Shown: positions 23,949-36,050 of the stretch, piece after piece
Layout of the letters: every line of letters starts with the position of its first letter
Position numbering within the stretch: position 1 is the first letter of the stretch
NCBI RefSeq assembly: GCF_963924675.1
Contig: NC_089235.1
Coordinates: forward strand, 60,136,220-60,200,219
DNA length: 64,000 nt
DNA from: Phocoena phocoena
Taxonomy: Eukaryota > Chordata > Mammalia > Artiodactyla > Phocoenidae
Direction: 5' to 3'
Made by a program: the position numbers and the translations under genes
The notes under the pieces: generated by a model
What the model saw: the letters and a program-made list of their open reading frames with translations, nothing else
Told to the model about the DNA's origin: nothing
The model's database searches: none

Positions 23949-24744
23949 GTCTAGACAGATGAATAAACAGGTAGTTGATAGGATAAGTATGAAGTACTTA
24001 GTACTTGTTATCCCTAACAAGGAGGAGGAAAAGCCAACCTCATCTCCATAGCGGTTGTGGCTGATGGCCGGGGACAGCTTGCCAAAGGACAGGCATACCG
24101 GGAGCTCCTTAGTTGAAGACAGGGAGGAGGGGAGAAGGAGGATTCTGGACAGAGGAAAGATATGCATAAAAACCTGGAGACGGGGAAAGGTGCAGCTTCC
24201 TCAAAGAACGTAAAGTAGCTCAGTATGCACAGAGCCTGGCGGGAAGGGCGTTGACCCCCACTAAGGCAGTGGGAGTGGAGTGAGGTGAATTAGTTGTGAG
24301 AGAAATTAATGAGACAGAATTGACGGAACCTGGAGATTGATCGGACACGGGATGAAGAAGAAAGATGAGGAAAGCATGATGTTGAGGGTTCTGGCTTATA
24401 CAAAATGCAAAGACAGAGCCATCATTTGTCAAGATGGGACGCTCAGGAGCAGGGGCAGACTTGGGGAAAGATGAAGAGTTTAGCCTTCGACACTGAGCTT
24501 TGAGGCTTCAGGGAGGCATGCACAAACATAATAGGAGACACACACAAGCAGCCCCCATGCACAGAATATGCCTTCACACTCAGGAAAGCACTTCATGTCA
24601 GCAGCTGCCTTCATTTTGCGATCAACAGTCTCTCCCTTCCCTTCAATAAAGATTTTTTTCTAGTGGCTCTGCCACCACGTGAAGGGGATGAAATCCTGTC
24701 TGCCAGGAACACTGACTCTCTCCTCTCCTCTTTGCCTAATTAGC

Positions 24745-25045
24745 TCCTGTTCATTTTCAGGTCTCAATTAAAATGTCACTTCCCAGAGAGACTTCTCAGC
24801 TCCCCCCAGAAGAGGTCAGACCCCCTTGTGAATACTCCCTATATCTTTTTCCTCAGTGGCAATTTCCACACTTGTAATTTTGCATCTATCTGTGTAATTA
24901 GTTGATTAATGAGTTTCTGCCTGAAGGTAATATTCAGCAAGACCTGTGTCTGTTCTTACTCCACACTCTAATACCAGCCTCTGACTTCCCTGGCACATGG
25001 TAGAGAGATGCTTGGTAAATATTTGTTGAATGAGTGAATATGATA
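24745..25045 (+). repeat. L2 LINE 3' end
   Basis: Sense L2 3' end: 'aggtctcaattaaaatgtca', 'cagagagacttctcagctcc', then 'cctggcacatggtagagaga' and the terminal 'aaatatttgttgaatgagtg'. This is the usual end of L2. Confidence 0.7.
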
Positions 25046-25499
25046 TTGAAAGTCCCCACTGAAATCCAAAATTATCTGGAAAGGATTATAAATCTTAGCA
25101 TGAATCAGTGCAGTGGATTCCAATTATTTTTCTATAATTTAACTGAATTTTTTTTTCAGTTCCTCATTCACAGCTGAGGTGGCAGAAATTTAATCACTGT
25201 CATTTCCCAACATTGCTAAAGGCATTCCCTGCCCAGGAAGCCTCTTCCGACTGGAGTGGGTTATGTCAGGAGTCCTATTCCTTCCTTTCAGGGCACAGGC
25301 TTTTAGAAACTAGAGCCAGAAAGACTGACCCTTCCCTCAATTTTCTGCCCTGTAATATCCTTCTCCTTAGGCAATGTGTGGACCAAAATTTAGCTGCATG
25401 AATGGAGGTATGTGGCAGAAGAGAGGGATAAAAAATAAAAGCGAGGGAGGGGCAGAAATGGGTCAATAGTTTAAAAATGTTATCCAATCACATTAGTTT

Positions 25500-25770
25500 A
25501 TTTAAAAATTAAGAGATCACATAAATTAGGAGTTTGGGATTAACATACACATACTACTATATATAAAATAATCAACAAGCACCTACTGTATATCACAGGT
25601 AACGCTACTCAATAATCTATAATAACCTATATGGGAAAAGAATCTGAAAAAGAAAGGATATATGTATAACTGAATCCCTTTGCTGTGCACCTGAAACTAA
25701 CACAACATTGTAAATCCTCTAGATTCCACTATAAAATTAAATTAAAATAAAATTTTTTTAAAAATTAAGA
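25500..25770 (+). mobile_element. L1 3' end fragment
   Basis: Terminal L1 3'UTR of an artiodactyl/cetacean subfamily: 'aattaggagtttgggattaa', 'acaagcacctactgtatatc', 'tatgtataactgaatccctt' and 'ctaacacaacattgtaaatc', ending in an A-rich tail. A CHR SINE inserted at its tail. It resembles the fragments at 53.5 and 59.5 kb. Confidence 0.85.
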
Positions 25771-25774
25771 GATC

Positions 25775-26142
25775 GGGCTTCGCTGGTGGCGCAGGGGTTA
25801 AGAATCTGCCTGCCAATGCAGGGGACACGGGTTCAATCCCTGGTCCAGGAAGATCCCACATGCCGCGGAGCAACTCAGGCCATGCACCAGAGCTACTGAG
25901 CCTGTGCTCTAGAGCCCGCGAGCCACAACTACTGAGCTCACGTGCCACAAGTACTGAAGCCCGCGTGCCTAGAGCCCGTGCTCTGCAACAAGAGAAGCCT
26001 CTGCAACAAGAGAAGCCACCACAATGAGAAGCCCGTGCACCACAATGAAGAGTAGCCCCCGCTCACCACAACTAGAGAAAGCCTGCTTGCAGCAATGAAG
26101 ACCCAACACAGCCATAAATAAATAAATAAATTTATTTTTAAA
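25775..26142 (+). mobile_element. CHR SINE, long form
   Basis: Full-length ~368-bp CHR SINE. The head reads GGGCTTCGCTGGTGGCGCAG, the B-box is GGTTCAATCCC, and a CA/AG-rich repetitive tail region follows with several 'gagaagcc' blocks, then an AATAAATAAATAAA tail. Exact 15-bp target duplication AAAAATTAAGAGATC lies at 25760-25774 and 26143-26157. Confidence 0.96.
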
Positions 26143-26479
26143 AAAAATTAAGAGATCACAAATAACTATGAATGAATGGATTTGAGATCAGAGATGTCCA
26201 CTGCAGGACAGAATATATACAGCAGCAAGAAACATGAAGAAGAAAACAAAGTTTTTCCCAAGGAGTCTAACTACTGAGCAGAACAGAACCACATCTTCAC
26301 TTTTGTGTCCCCCATCGCATGCAGCACAGCCCAGGATGGAGTAAGCCCTCAGTTCATAGTTCCTGAATTAAACAGCAGTCTAAACTTCTCCCTCATAATT
26401 ACTGATTAAGTGCCTGTTGGGTTGCCACCTCCAGCTCTGGATCACAAGTTGGATGAAGGCATGGATACTGAACCAGTGA

Positions 26480-26760
26480 TGCTGTGCCCTTCTTACTTCC
26501 TGCTGCATCTCTAGCACCCACCACAGTGCCTGGTGCAAAAGGAGTGTTGGGTAAATATTTATGCAATAAATAAATATGTTGAATAAGAACAGGGCAGGTG
26601 AGAATGTGCAAAGCCAAAATCCCCCTATCTTTCAAGCCCTAGCTCAAATTTTAAGCCTTTATCATAGTAGCATTTCCTCCTAGACAGAAGTTTTTGCTCC
26701 TACCTCTGACTTCCTCAAGTATCTTGTTTATCCCTCTTGGAGCATTTATTAAGTAGCAGT
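26480..26760 (+). repeat. L2 LINE 3' fragments
   Basis: Two L2-like pieces: one at 26480-26590 with 'cacagtgcctggtgcaaaag' and 'gggtaaatatttatgcaata', and one at 26625-26760 with 'agccctagctcaaattttaa' and 'tatccctcttggagcattta'. Confidence 0.5.
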
Positions 26761-26764
26761 ACAC

Positions 26765-27015
26765 ATAGTGGTTAAGGGTGCAAGCCCTGGAACCAGAATG
26801 TTGTTGTTTAAACAGAAGCTCAGGCGTTTACAAGCTATAGTACTTAGGGAGATGACTTAAGGTTCCTGAGTTCTGCTTCTCATCTCTCATTCTCTCTGCT
26901 TCTCATCAAAATGAAGAGAACTATACTATCAGTTTATTAAGCGTTGGTGTAGGGCTAATGAAGTAATATGTGAAAAACTCTTAGTTCAATATCCAACACA
27001 TAGTAAGCATTCAAA
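26765..27015 (-). repeat. MIR SINE fragment
   Basis: Antisense MIR: 'gttaagggtgcaagccctgg' at the left, and at the right 'gctaatgaagtaatatgtga' and 'atagtaagcattcaaaatta'. Diverged. Confidence 0.65.
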
Positions 27016-27059
27016 ATTATCTATTATATTTATCACTCTACTTTTATGATGATAGTTTT

Positions 27060-27275
27060 TAAAACTGCTCCGTTTATTGAATACATAATATATTCTCAAC
27101 ATGGTAGAAAGCATTTTATATGGGTTTTTACAATGAAGCCATAAGTGATCCTATGCAGCATTTCTTTACCTACCATTACAAAGCTGAGGCTCAAATGGTT
27201 ACACGAACTGTCCAAGGTCACATAACTAGTAATAGATTTGCTGTCATTTGAGCCCAGCCAATAAAGCAGCAGCCC
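27060..27275 (+). repeat. MIR SINE fragment
   Basis: Sense MIR: 'acaaagctgaggctcaaatg', 'tgtccaaggtcacataacta' and a tail with 'catttgagcccagcc'. It follows the antisense MIR at 26.8 kb by about 45 bp. Confidence 0.7.
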
Positions 27276-27299
27276 TGCTCACTGTCTTCATGAATGTAC

Positions 27300-27435
27300 A
27301 CATCTTAAGTCTTACCCTAGGTTATAAATTCCGTTGCGGGCAAGGATTTGATCTGATTTATTTTTGTATCCCCCAAAGCATCTAGCTTAATGCCTTATAT
27401 GCCAATGATCGGTAAATATTTATTAAATGACTGAA
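27300..27435 (+). repeat. L2 LINE 3' end
   Basis: 'gttgcgggcaaggatttgat', 'gtatcccccaaagcatctag' and the terminal 'aaatatttattaaatgactg' match the L2 end in order. Confidence 0.6.
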
Positions 27436-27439
27436 CACA

Positions 27440-28020
27440 GAGTGAAGGGATCCCACAGTCAAATTTTATCAATGTCATCATTTTGTCCCAGCACTAGCTC
27501 TGCAAAAGTTGCTCCCATGCATTGTGAACAGAGGGAATCCTTTCCATGTTTAGGCAGCACCTACACCAACATACACAGTAAACAGAGCAGTGTTCCCCTA
27601 AAAGAAATGCCATGTAAATAAGTCCTTTGTACAACCAAGTCTAACTGCATGTTGGCTTGATTCATCAAATATGTAGTATCCAAAAAAGTTTGCTTTAAGC
27701 CATGTCAGCAACATAGTGACACATTTCATTAGTGCCCTCTATACACATTTGAAATTTTAAAAAGCATTTATATGTTCTGTACGACTTTGTCTGTACTAGA
27801 CAAGCTGCCTTTGACAAGGGCTGGGGAACGGCGGGAGCAACAGCGATGATGATACAGTCTTGCTCAGAATACACCAATAGCAACCATCACACAAAATAAT
27901 GCATGGAGAATTTGTGGCCCTGCAGACCCCAAACAGGAGCAGGTAGGCAGTGAGTCGCCAGCTCGGGAGAGGAAATGACCTAAATGGGAAAGAGTCTTAA
28001 GTGTTTACAGGATCTTAAAA
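27440..28020. other. Intergenic; left copy of a short dispersed repeat
   Basis: Mostly non-coding DNA. A segment at about 27789-27855 contains GACAAGGGCTGGGGAACGGC and is similar to 29689-29754; see the finding on that pair. Confidence 0.4.
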
Positions 28021-28029
28021 ATGCTAGAG

Positions 28030-28206
28030 CAGCAGTTCTCAAAGTTTGGTCTGTTGACTATCAGCATCGGCATCACCTGGGAACTAACTCCACAGTAATG
28101 CAAACTCTCAGGCCCCAGCCCAGCCTTCACACTCAGAAACTCTGGTGTGGGGCTTTAAGAAGGCTTCGTGATGATTCTGATGAACGCTAGGGTTTGAGAA
28201 CCACCA
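28030..28206 (+). mobile_element. MER5A-like hAT-Charlie fossil
   Basis: About 177-bp non-autonomous DNA transposon. The left end is CAGCAGTTCTCAAAG and the right end TTTGAGAACCACCA is its inverted match. Interior 'gcatcacctgggaactaact' and 'ctcaggccccagcccag' are typical of MER5A. A clear 8-bp duplication was not found. Confidence 0.82.
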
Positions 28207-28214
28207 AATACAGG

Positions 28215-28325
28215 GCATAGATATTCACACCCTTCTTTTCCAGAAATGAATGCTGAGGCCATAATTTTCCCAAGATCACACTACTGGTTAGTGAAGACCG
28301 GAACATCTACCTCCTGGTTCACAGG
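28215..28325 (+). repeat. MIR SINE fragment
   Basis: 'aaatgaatgctgaggccata', 'ttcccaagatcacactactg' and 'ggttagtgaagaccggaaca' correspond to MIR core and tail. It starts right after the MER5A-like copy. Confidence 0.55.
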
Positions 28326-28329
28326 AAGG

Positions 28330-29000
28330 AGGGCTGGGAGAGGTGAAGGCAGATGCAAAGGGACTTTATGTCCTTGGAGCCTAAGTTCCATTTATATCTG
28401 AAGATTGTGAAAAATTAAGCAGGGGTCTCCGGGTGAAGGCTGCAGAGACAGGTTCTGACAACCACTGGATTAATGGCTGGAAGCACTGGAGTAAACAGAG
28501 TTAAGCCGGTGTTCTTTACTGTAGAACATTTAACGTGACGATATGTAATATTCATCTTCCAGAGGATGACAGAGTATGTAGTAATTGCCAAAATTGTTTT
28601 ACCACAACCTCTGTACTAAGTTATAAAAAAAAGTGTGAAATGCCAATCTATATTATGTCAAAATGGTAAACAATATTTGTTAGATAACTGATTGGTTCAT
28701 TTTTTAAATGCAATCAAATCAGTCAGACTCAAAGATGCTTAACTTGTAGTCCGTAGGTTCCTAAATGCTCTCTGGTTCCCAGGAAATTATAAGCAATTCC
28801 CTGAAATTATAAGCAACATTTTTTATGAGTATGTGCAAATATGATATTTTTCTGGAGGATTTCCGGAGATTTTTATTAAATTTACTAAGGGATCTATGGC
28901 TTATTCAATCACTTGATATGTTAGCTTCATGAAGACACAGCCAATGAAATCTGAGCATTTCCTTTAGCTTAGATTCTCAAGATTTCTCACTTTCGCTACT
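28330..29000. other. Intergenic, nothing recognised
   Basis: AT-rich non-coding DNA. A direct repeat-like phrase 'gaaattataagcaa' occurs twice near 28784-28816. Confidence 0.4.
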
Positions 29001-29004
29001 ACAA

Positions 29005-29530
29005 AATGCTCCTGATTGCTAATTCTACTTCCCTTCCAGTCTTTCTGGTCCACCATTTAATTTTCTTAAACGTCAAACTTATTAACATGCATGCTTAAAA
29101 ACCACTGCCTACCAATTCAAGTATAAACATTTCAGACATCCACAATACGGCTCTCTCTTCCTGGCCTCATCTCTCACTCTCTCGTGTATCCCACAGTCAG
29201 ACAACTTGTTCTTCCCAGACACACTCACCTTGACCACCTCTGTATTTGGAACTACCAACCTCTATTTCCTTCCCAGACACTTTTTACACACTTCTCTAAA
29301 GCTGTCTCTTCCATGAAGTCTCCCTGATTCACCAAACATTCAGATTTTCTCCTCCAATCATGTCTCCAAGGCAAATACATGTCAATCTGTTATGATATGA
29401 ATCATACTTGGAATATAAATGATCACTACTGGTATGTTTCTCATCCCTCCTGTGCTTGAGTACAGTAACTGTTTTTACTCTTGTCTTTAATTTGTTTGTC
29501 TCTGGATGTTTTTGCTGGGCCACCCCCCTC
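29005..29530 (+). repeat. L2 LINE-like fragment
   Basis: Pyrimidine-rich L2-like 3' region: 'cttcccagacacactcacct', 'ccatgaagtctccctgattc' and 'cttgagtacagtaactgttt'. Family by resemblance only. Confidence 0.45.
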
Positions 29531-29534
29531 TGGG

Positions 29535-30900
29535 CTATCACCAAGAAAGCAATATTGACCTGTCATATGTTTTCTCCTGAAATGATCAGATTTTTGTCAG
29601 GGAAAAAAAAGCTCCTTTCAGTTCAGAAACAAATTCTTATCCATTTAGAAACCAAGAGAAATCTAGATTTTTTTTTTGTATGGTTTTGTTTGTATTAGAA
29701 GAGGCTGCCTTGAACAAGGGCTGGGGAATGGCAAAAGCAGTAGGAATGATGTAGATTCAGAAGCATCCGTCTATCCAGCAGGTACATGCAGAAGCTTCTG
29801 TGCAAGCTTATTCCTGAGATAAAAGAATATAATTAAGGAAGATCAATAAAACAACAAAGATTTTCTCTTTCTCCTTGTTCATCTTTCTCCTAATGTTGAA
29901 GAACTATCACATATATTTTCAGAAGTCATGAATCAAAAATAATCATTTTGGGTTTTGATACATTAATCGACCTCCAGTAGTCATCATTCCTTATTCCCAC
30001 TTTCTTTCTCCTTCAGTAGAAATGCCTTTATTGGAAATAAAAGGATAAAACAAGATGTTGGGGGTAGAGAACAGGAGGCCAAAAAGACTTAATTCCATGG
30101 ACAGAAAATTCTAAAATCAAAATTCCAGCCAAAGTTGGAATTTCACAGGAAGAAGTGCAGAGGATTAGAATCCTATTTATAGACTTACTGGCAGGGCCAA
30201 GTCTGAAGAAAGAAAGTATGCCCCTCCACAAACACAAACCTCAACCCAGAACTCTAAGCAGCCTGCTTCAGCCAGAGACATGGGTTTGAAATCACAGCAG
30301 AGTTTGGGTTGGAACAGAGCAGTGGGCAGCCATGACCATGGACACAGCATAGAAAGAGCTCAGAGTCATCTCTGTCTATGTATGTTAGGGGTGTGGGGTA
30401 TCCCAACTAGGAGACTGAAATCCTCTGTGATCTAGGATTCCCTTTTATTCATTCCAATCAGAAAAGAAGATTGTAAATAAACCCATTGGCTCTGGGTTTA
30501 CTGACACAACCAAAATATAGAACTAGGCACGGAACTTTGAGTTTCCACATTGAAAAAATCTACCATATCCATTAATTTATACACTTATAAAAGATAATCT
30601 GGGCTTACTATTTCCCTTTCCTGTCTCTCCCTTCTCTAGTTGGCTAGTGACAGACACCAATTGGCAGAGACGGATTGAGAAATACAAACAGAATGGTAGC
30701 TAAGTAAATACAGGAGTTTAACCACCACCCCTCCAAGTGTTCATGCTTAAGCATCACAACTACCATTCCAGAGTTCAAAAATTAACTCTTCTTTTTCTCA
30801 ATACATTTTATTTCTTCCTGATATATATTTCCCCAGCAAATTCAGCTTATGTACAAGTGAAAACGGCAATCTACCAAGGATTACCTAACTGGGTCCTACC
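29535..30900. other. Intergenic, nothing recognised
   Basis: Non-coding DNA; includes the right copy (29689-29754) of the short dispersed repeat. No supported gene. Confidence 0.4.
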
Positions 30901-30904
30901 TAAT

Positions 30905-31065
30905 CTCCTTTCAGTATTTTCTGTCTGACTTTGAGCAAGTCTTTCTCCTACCCGCCTGTCTTGGTTACTCTCTCTATAAAGTGGGAATGTCTTGCTCTTC
31001 TCATTAAGTCTAGTGTCTGCTCTAAGGCATGTGATGCTATCATTCAATAAATGTTAAATGATGCT
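30905..31065 (-). repeat. MIR SINE fragment
   Basis: Antisense MIR: 'ctgactttgagcaagtcttt', 'ctctctataaagtgggaatg' and 'gatgctatcattcaataaat'. Confidence 0.65.
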
Positions 31066-31069
31066 AACA

Positions 31070-32395
31070 ATTTGCATCATATCCCTCAAAAGCACCTTGA
31101 GTGCTTAGGATGAATCTAATAAGTAAACTAAAATAAATTTGATTCCCTAGAACTGCTTAATAGAAGAGTAACTGAGATGCCCTCAAGTTAATTACTACCA
31201 ATCGGTGGGTGCAAGAGATGATTCACTTTTTTGAACTTCAGTTGGAGGGATTGATTTTATGGCTCCTCGGGTCTCTTTCACTGTTGAAATCCCATAAAAT
31301 AAATGAATAATCAAAGAAAGAAAAGTCCGCTGTTGCTTAAGCCTGGGTTACTGCTCCTTCCATCTTTTTTTGTTTTTCCAAAATCAGTGTTGCCATCATG
31401 ATACACATCCCTCAGATTCTGTTCTGATCACAAATCTAGGTGCACAGTTTTCCTTTTATAATACAAATATGTGTGCGTAGTGATATTCACTACCATTGCC
31501 TTTTACTGTGCTGTGCACTACCCCAGAACACTGAAAAACTACACATGCAAATATCACAACAGAAGACCTACTTGAACTATATTCTTATTTTCATTTGAGT
31601 TTATCTATTTAATAAGCCATTTGATCCAGAAGATCCCTCCGTTACAGTGTCTGAAATTTGGCTAACTTGCTGCCTTAGGAACCACTATAAAAGCTGTGAT
31701 ATTGCAAAAATAATATTATAACTTTATTTTATAATAATATAGAAAATATGTTCTACACCATACAATGGCAGACTCAGTAATACAGAGTAACGCCTCATTT
31801 ATCCAGGATGGTTGGGTAATGAGGCAGTCCACTGTGATTTGTCCTGAGAACTGAGGCTTATTCCCTTTGTACACCAAGAGGTTGTGTCTGAACTAATTTT
31901 TGATGGAAAGATTTCCCAAATGTATTACACAATTTCTGGCTCAACCAAATACATACGTATTGTTAACGATGAAGTCAGCACATGGCTAGCAGCCATCACA
32001 CTGCACAACATCAGTCAGATGGAGGCCTGGGACGGCAAGGCTTGCTTTTGTTCCTTTGTTAAACGTTCTCAGCTGGTTCTGCTTTCAAAGTCATGTGTAC
32101 GAAAGGCTTTCTATTTCCCTTCTCACTATTAGTTGCCCTTTTATCATTTTCAATATTCTTGCTCCAAGCAATTTTCATTCCTTTAAATTCCTGTTTTTAA
32201 TTTGTAGAAAGCTCGATAACAAAGCCCTGCTAGGAGTCACTGCAATTTCTGCATATAAGCTAAAGGGGGCACAATGAGGAATCAGTAAGAATGAATGAGG
32301 AGCCCTGGGTGGTCATGAAGTAGATGCTCCAACTGCCTGCTTCTTTCCCAGGACCCAGAGAGTGAGGTTGCTGAGAACTGTCCACAAGAGCAAGT
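31070..32395. other. Intergenic, nothing recognised
   Basis: AT-rich DNA. Open frames at 31884-32132 and 32056-32277 overlap in different frames and have no recognisable domain. Confidence 0.4.
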
Positions 32396-32399
32396 ACTC

Positions 32400-32565
32400 T
32401 TGATTCTGCCTCATATTTTTATCTCATTATTTCACCCTGATGGTGTCTCTTTAACTAGATTATATAAAGTCCATAAGGGCAGGAAACGTATTGCATTGTT
32501 CATCTGGTTTGTCACACTACTTACTATAGTGCTGAGTACATAAAATGTTTTCACGTGATTTGTCT
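32400..32565 (+). repeat. L2 LINE 3' fragment
   Basis: 'ccataagggcaggaaacgta' and 'atagtgctgagtacataaaa' match the order of the L2 3' end. Confidence 0.55.
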
Positions 32566-32569
32566 GTGC

Positions 32570-33480
32570 AACTCCATATTTAAATGTTAATACAATATAA
32601 TACTTAAAATTTCTGTCATTTAGCATTCATTTTGCCAAACTTTCCCTCCAACAGAGTTGACTGACTTGTCCTAGACATTGCTGTAAATAAAGATTTCTTG
32701 TTTAATTTGTGGCGCCATAATTAGAAACCAACCTGCATATTAGTTACTCTCTTTTCCTGATTCATAATTTTTTCACAGAGAATTTTTTTCTGTCTGTGTA
32801 ATTTGTAAGCAAAATTTCCAGCTCTGTGCTGACGCCCAGCTGTAGCCTTTATTTTCACATCTGCATGTCCAGTAACTCATTAACATTTCTTAAGCTGTGC
32901 CTGCATCAAACTTTTCTTGGCTTGTCAAAGGATCTTTCCTTTGATCATGGCAGTGAAAAGAACTGTGAGTGGAGACCGCTCCTAGGAATGACATGCAAAG
33001 GTATCTCTGGCCCATTTAGATATTTATTCAGAAATTCTCATTTAATGTCCTATGTTATTTCAATTCTTTTCACCCTGCAAAAGTCACTTCAGGAAATCAT
33101 CTTTCCTTATGATTACAATTTTCTCAGGATCAAGGTCTTGTTTGGCCCAGGATGTAAAAGTCCATACTCTCTTGGCCACACTGCAAACATGTCTTGCCTC
33201 TGTCTATGATGTTTCAGTTGCTTCTGAAATCATTCTCTAAACCTGTAATGTGTCCATGCCACTTGTGTGGAGACACTTGGGAAGTGGGGTCACTAATCTA
33301 AATACAAAATTCTAACACCAAACATTGGTTATTATTCTGCACCTGCAGAGGGACTTGTAGAGTGACACAGCCTTACATATGCTACCTGACACCAAATCCT
33401 CCTGGAGACAGTAAGGTCTGCTCAGATTCTAATCCTACTGCAAGAATTCACTGAGTATCTCCTTTAACATGCCCTTGTTT
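32570..33480. other. Intergenic, nothing recognised
   Basis: Non-coding DNA; a 127-codon open frame (32826-33209) has no recognised product. Confidence 0.4.
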
Positions 33481-33495
33481 TCTTAAAGCTAACTT

Positions 33496-33651
33496 ATTTT
33501 TTTTTTGTGGTACGCGGGCCTCTCACTCAGCGGCCATGGCTCACGGGCCCAGCCACTCTGCGGCATGTAGGATATTCCTGGACCGGGGCACGAACCCGTG
33601 TCCCCTGCATCGGCAGGCGGACTCTCAACCACTGCGCCACCAGGGAAGCCC
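33496..33651 (-). mobile_element. CHR SINE, short form with internal deletion
   Basis: Minus-strand copy with an 11-base T-tail at the left. Compared with the other copies about 47 bp are missing between 'cgggcctctcact' and 'cagcggccatgg' (near 33528), removing most of the SINE's 3' half. The tRNA-like head with the B-box is kept. Target duplication TAAAGCTAACTT at 33484-33495 and 33653-33664. Confidence 0.93.
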
Positions 33652-33654
33652 ATA

Positions 33655-34050
33655 AAGCTAACTTTTTAAAACACCATCTCATTTAGCTGTGAGAAAGCAG
33701 GTGCAAAAGCCACTTTTGTGCTCATTGCAAACATTTATTTTTCTTCCTGACATCCTTGAAAATCCAGAACGACCGAAGCCTATCCTGATCCTTAAGCCAT
33801 ATTCTCTGTAAGCAGAACATGGGACTGACACAATATAGTCTCATGGCTAGCTGGATATATTTTACAGTATAATCTGTATACTGAAGCATGAATAAAAATA
33901 TATACGTACATCTTAAAGAGAAATAATAAAATGCTCATGTACTCACCAAAGACTTGAGATATTCAGCATTACAACCCCCTCAGTTCCCTGTGAACCCACC
34001 CCAGTCATATTTTCCTTCCTCCCCTCCAGACGTGACCACCATTCTGGGTG
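33655..34050. other. Intergenic, nothing firmly recognised
   Basis: AT-rich DNA left of the plus-strand L1. A phrase around 33940-34030 ('atgctcatgtactcaccaaa', 'cctcccctccagacgtgacc') looks like a common old mammalian repeat that I could not name. Confidence 0.35.
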
Positions 34051-34522
34051 GTCTTACAGACATCTATAGAACACTCAATGCAACAACAGCAAAATACGTT
34101 ATCAACTGCACGTGGAACATTCTCCAGGACAGACCATATGTTAGGCCATAAAACAAGTCTCAGTAAATTTAAAAGTACTAAAATCATACGATATGTTCTT
34201 AGACCACAATGGAATAAAAGTAAAAATAAATAACAGAAGCAATTTTGGGAAATTCACATATATGTGGAAATTGTACAGTACAAAACTAAATAACCGATGG
34301 ATCAAATAAAAACAAATCACAAGGGAGATTAGAAAGAGATTAGTAAAAGTGAGAACAAAACATACTAAAATTTATGGGATGCAGATAAGGCAGTGATTAA
34401 AGTGAAATTTACAACTATAAATACCTATATTTAAAAAGAAAGACCTCAAATTAATAACCTAACCTTCCACCTTAAAAATATAAAACAGTAAAGCCAACTA
34501 ACCCAAAGTTAGTAAAAGGAAA

Positions 34523-34556
34523 ATAATAATAATAATGATAATAATAATAATAAAGA
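34523..34556. repeat. (AAT)n microsatellite
   Basis: ATAATAATAATAATGATAATAA-type run inside the L1, probably expanded from an A-rich stretch. Confidence 0.8.
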
Positions 34557-36050
34557 ATAGAGTGGAAATAAATGAAACCAAAAATTAAAAATAGAGAAAA
34601 TCAATAAAACAAAAGTTGGATCTTTGAAAAGATCCACAAAAACTGACAAAATTTTAGCTAGACTGACTAAAGAAAAAGTAACACTAAAACTACTAAAATC
34701 AAGAAAGAAAGGACATCACTACCAATCTTACAAAACTAAAAGAATTATAAGGAAATTCTGTGAATAATTGTGTGCCAACAAATTAGATAACCTAGATAAA
34801 ATAAAGGCCTAGAAAGATACAAACTATCAAAATTGACTCAAAAGAAAAAGTCTAATAGAGCTAAAAGAAGTAAAAGGATTGAATTAGTAATCAAAAAATT
34901 CCCAAAAAGAAAAGCCCGGGGCCAAGATGATTTTGCTGGTGAATACTACCAAATGTTTACAGCAGAATTATTAACAATCCCTCACAAATTTTTCCAAAAA
35001 ATAGGAGGAAAGGAACACTTCTCGAGTCATTACCTGAGGCCAGTATTACCCTGATGCCAAAACCAGACAAAGAAATCACTAAAAAAGAAAACTATAAATC
35101 AACATACCTTATGAATATAGATGCAAAAAGTATCAACAAAATAGTGGCAAACTGAATCCAGCAACATTAAAAAGGATTTATCCCAGGAATGCACAGTTGG
35201 TTCAACAAACAAAAATCACTCAAAGGAATACACCAAATTAAAAGAATAAAAGACCAAAAAAAAAATCATCTCCATACATGTAGAAAAAGCATTTGACAAA
35301 ATCCAATATTATTACCATCTAGGATAAAGACACCTAACAGTAACAGAAGGCAACTTCCTCAACGTGATAAAGGGCATCTATGAAAAACCCACAGCTAACA
35401 TTATATTTAACAAACAGTGATTACTTTCACTCTAAGATCAGGAACAAGACAAAGATGCCTATTCAACATAATACTAAAGGTTGTAGCCAGGAAAGTTAGG
35501 CAAGAAAAGTTTTTAGGAATGGCATCATCTTGCAGGCAGAAAATCCTAATTCACTAAAAAAAGCTATTAGAGTTAATGAAACTAGTTCAGTGAGATTGCA
35601 GGATACAAGATCAACATACAAAAATCAACTGCATTCTTCACACTAGCAATAAACAAGCCAAAAATGAAATTAAGAATGCAATTTCATTTACAGTAGCATG
35701 AAAATAACATTCTTAGAAATAAAATTAACAAATAAGTACAAGACGTGTACACTAAAAAGTACAAAACTTCATCAAAAGAATTTAAAGAATACCTAAATAC
35801 AGAGGAAGACACCTGTGTTCATGAAAGACTTAATATTTTAAGACAGCAATTCTTCCCAAATTATCCACCAGTTCAATGGCCTCTCTATCAAAATTTCAGT
35901 CACGCTTTTCTACAGAAAGTAACAAACTTACCCTAATATTCCCATAGAAATGAAAACAACTAAGCAAAGGCAAAATAATCTTGAAAAAGAAGAGCAAAGT
36001 TAAAGGACTCTCACTTCCCATTCTCAAGACTGGTGCTGGCAAAAGGATAA

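Larger units (their letters stand above)
23255..24485 (-). repeat. L2 LINE, antisense, split by two hAT insertions
   Basis: Antisense L2 3' sequence begins at 'cattcaacaaatatctactg' (23257), continues through 'tgagtgccaggtattgagca', and resumes after the DNA-transposon insertions at about 23957 with 'gatgaataaacaggtagttg'. The part to 24485 (G- and A-rich, for example 'acctggagattgatcggaca') matches the antisense of the longer L2 3' region also seen in sense at 16.2-17.3 kb. The host element is therefore older than both hAT copies. Confidence 0.55.

Noticed and set aside
25775..25850. tRNA gene
   Set aside because: The tRNA-like head with A- and B-box belongs to a SINE with tail and target duplication; the cloverleaf is degenerate and there is no 3' end of a mature tRNA.
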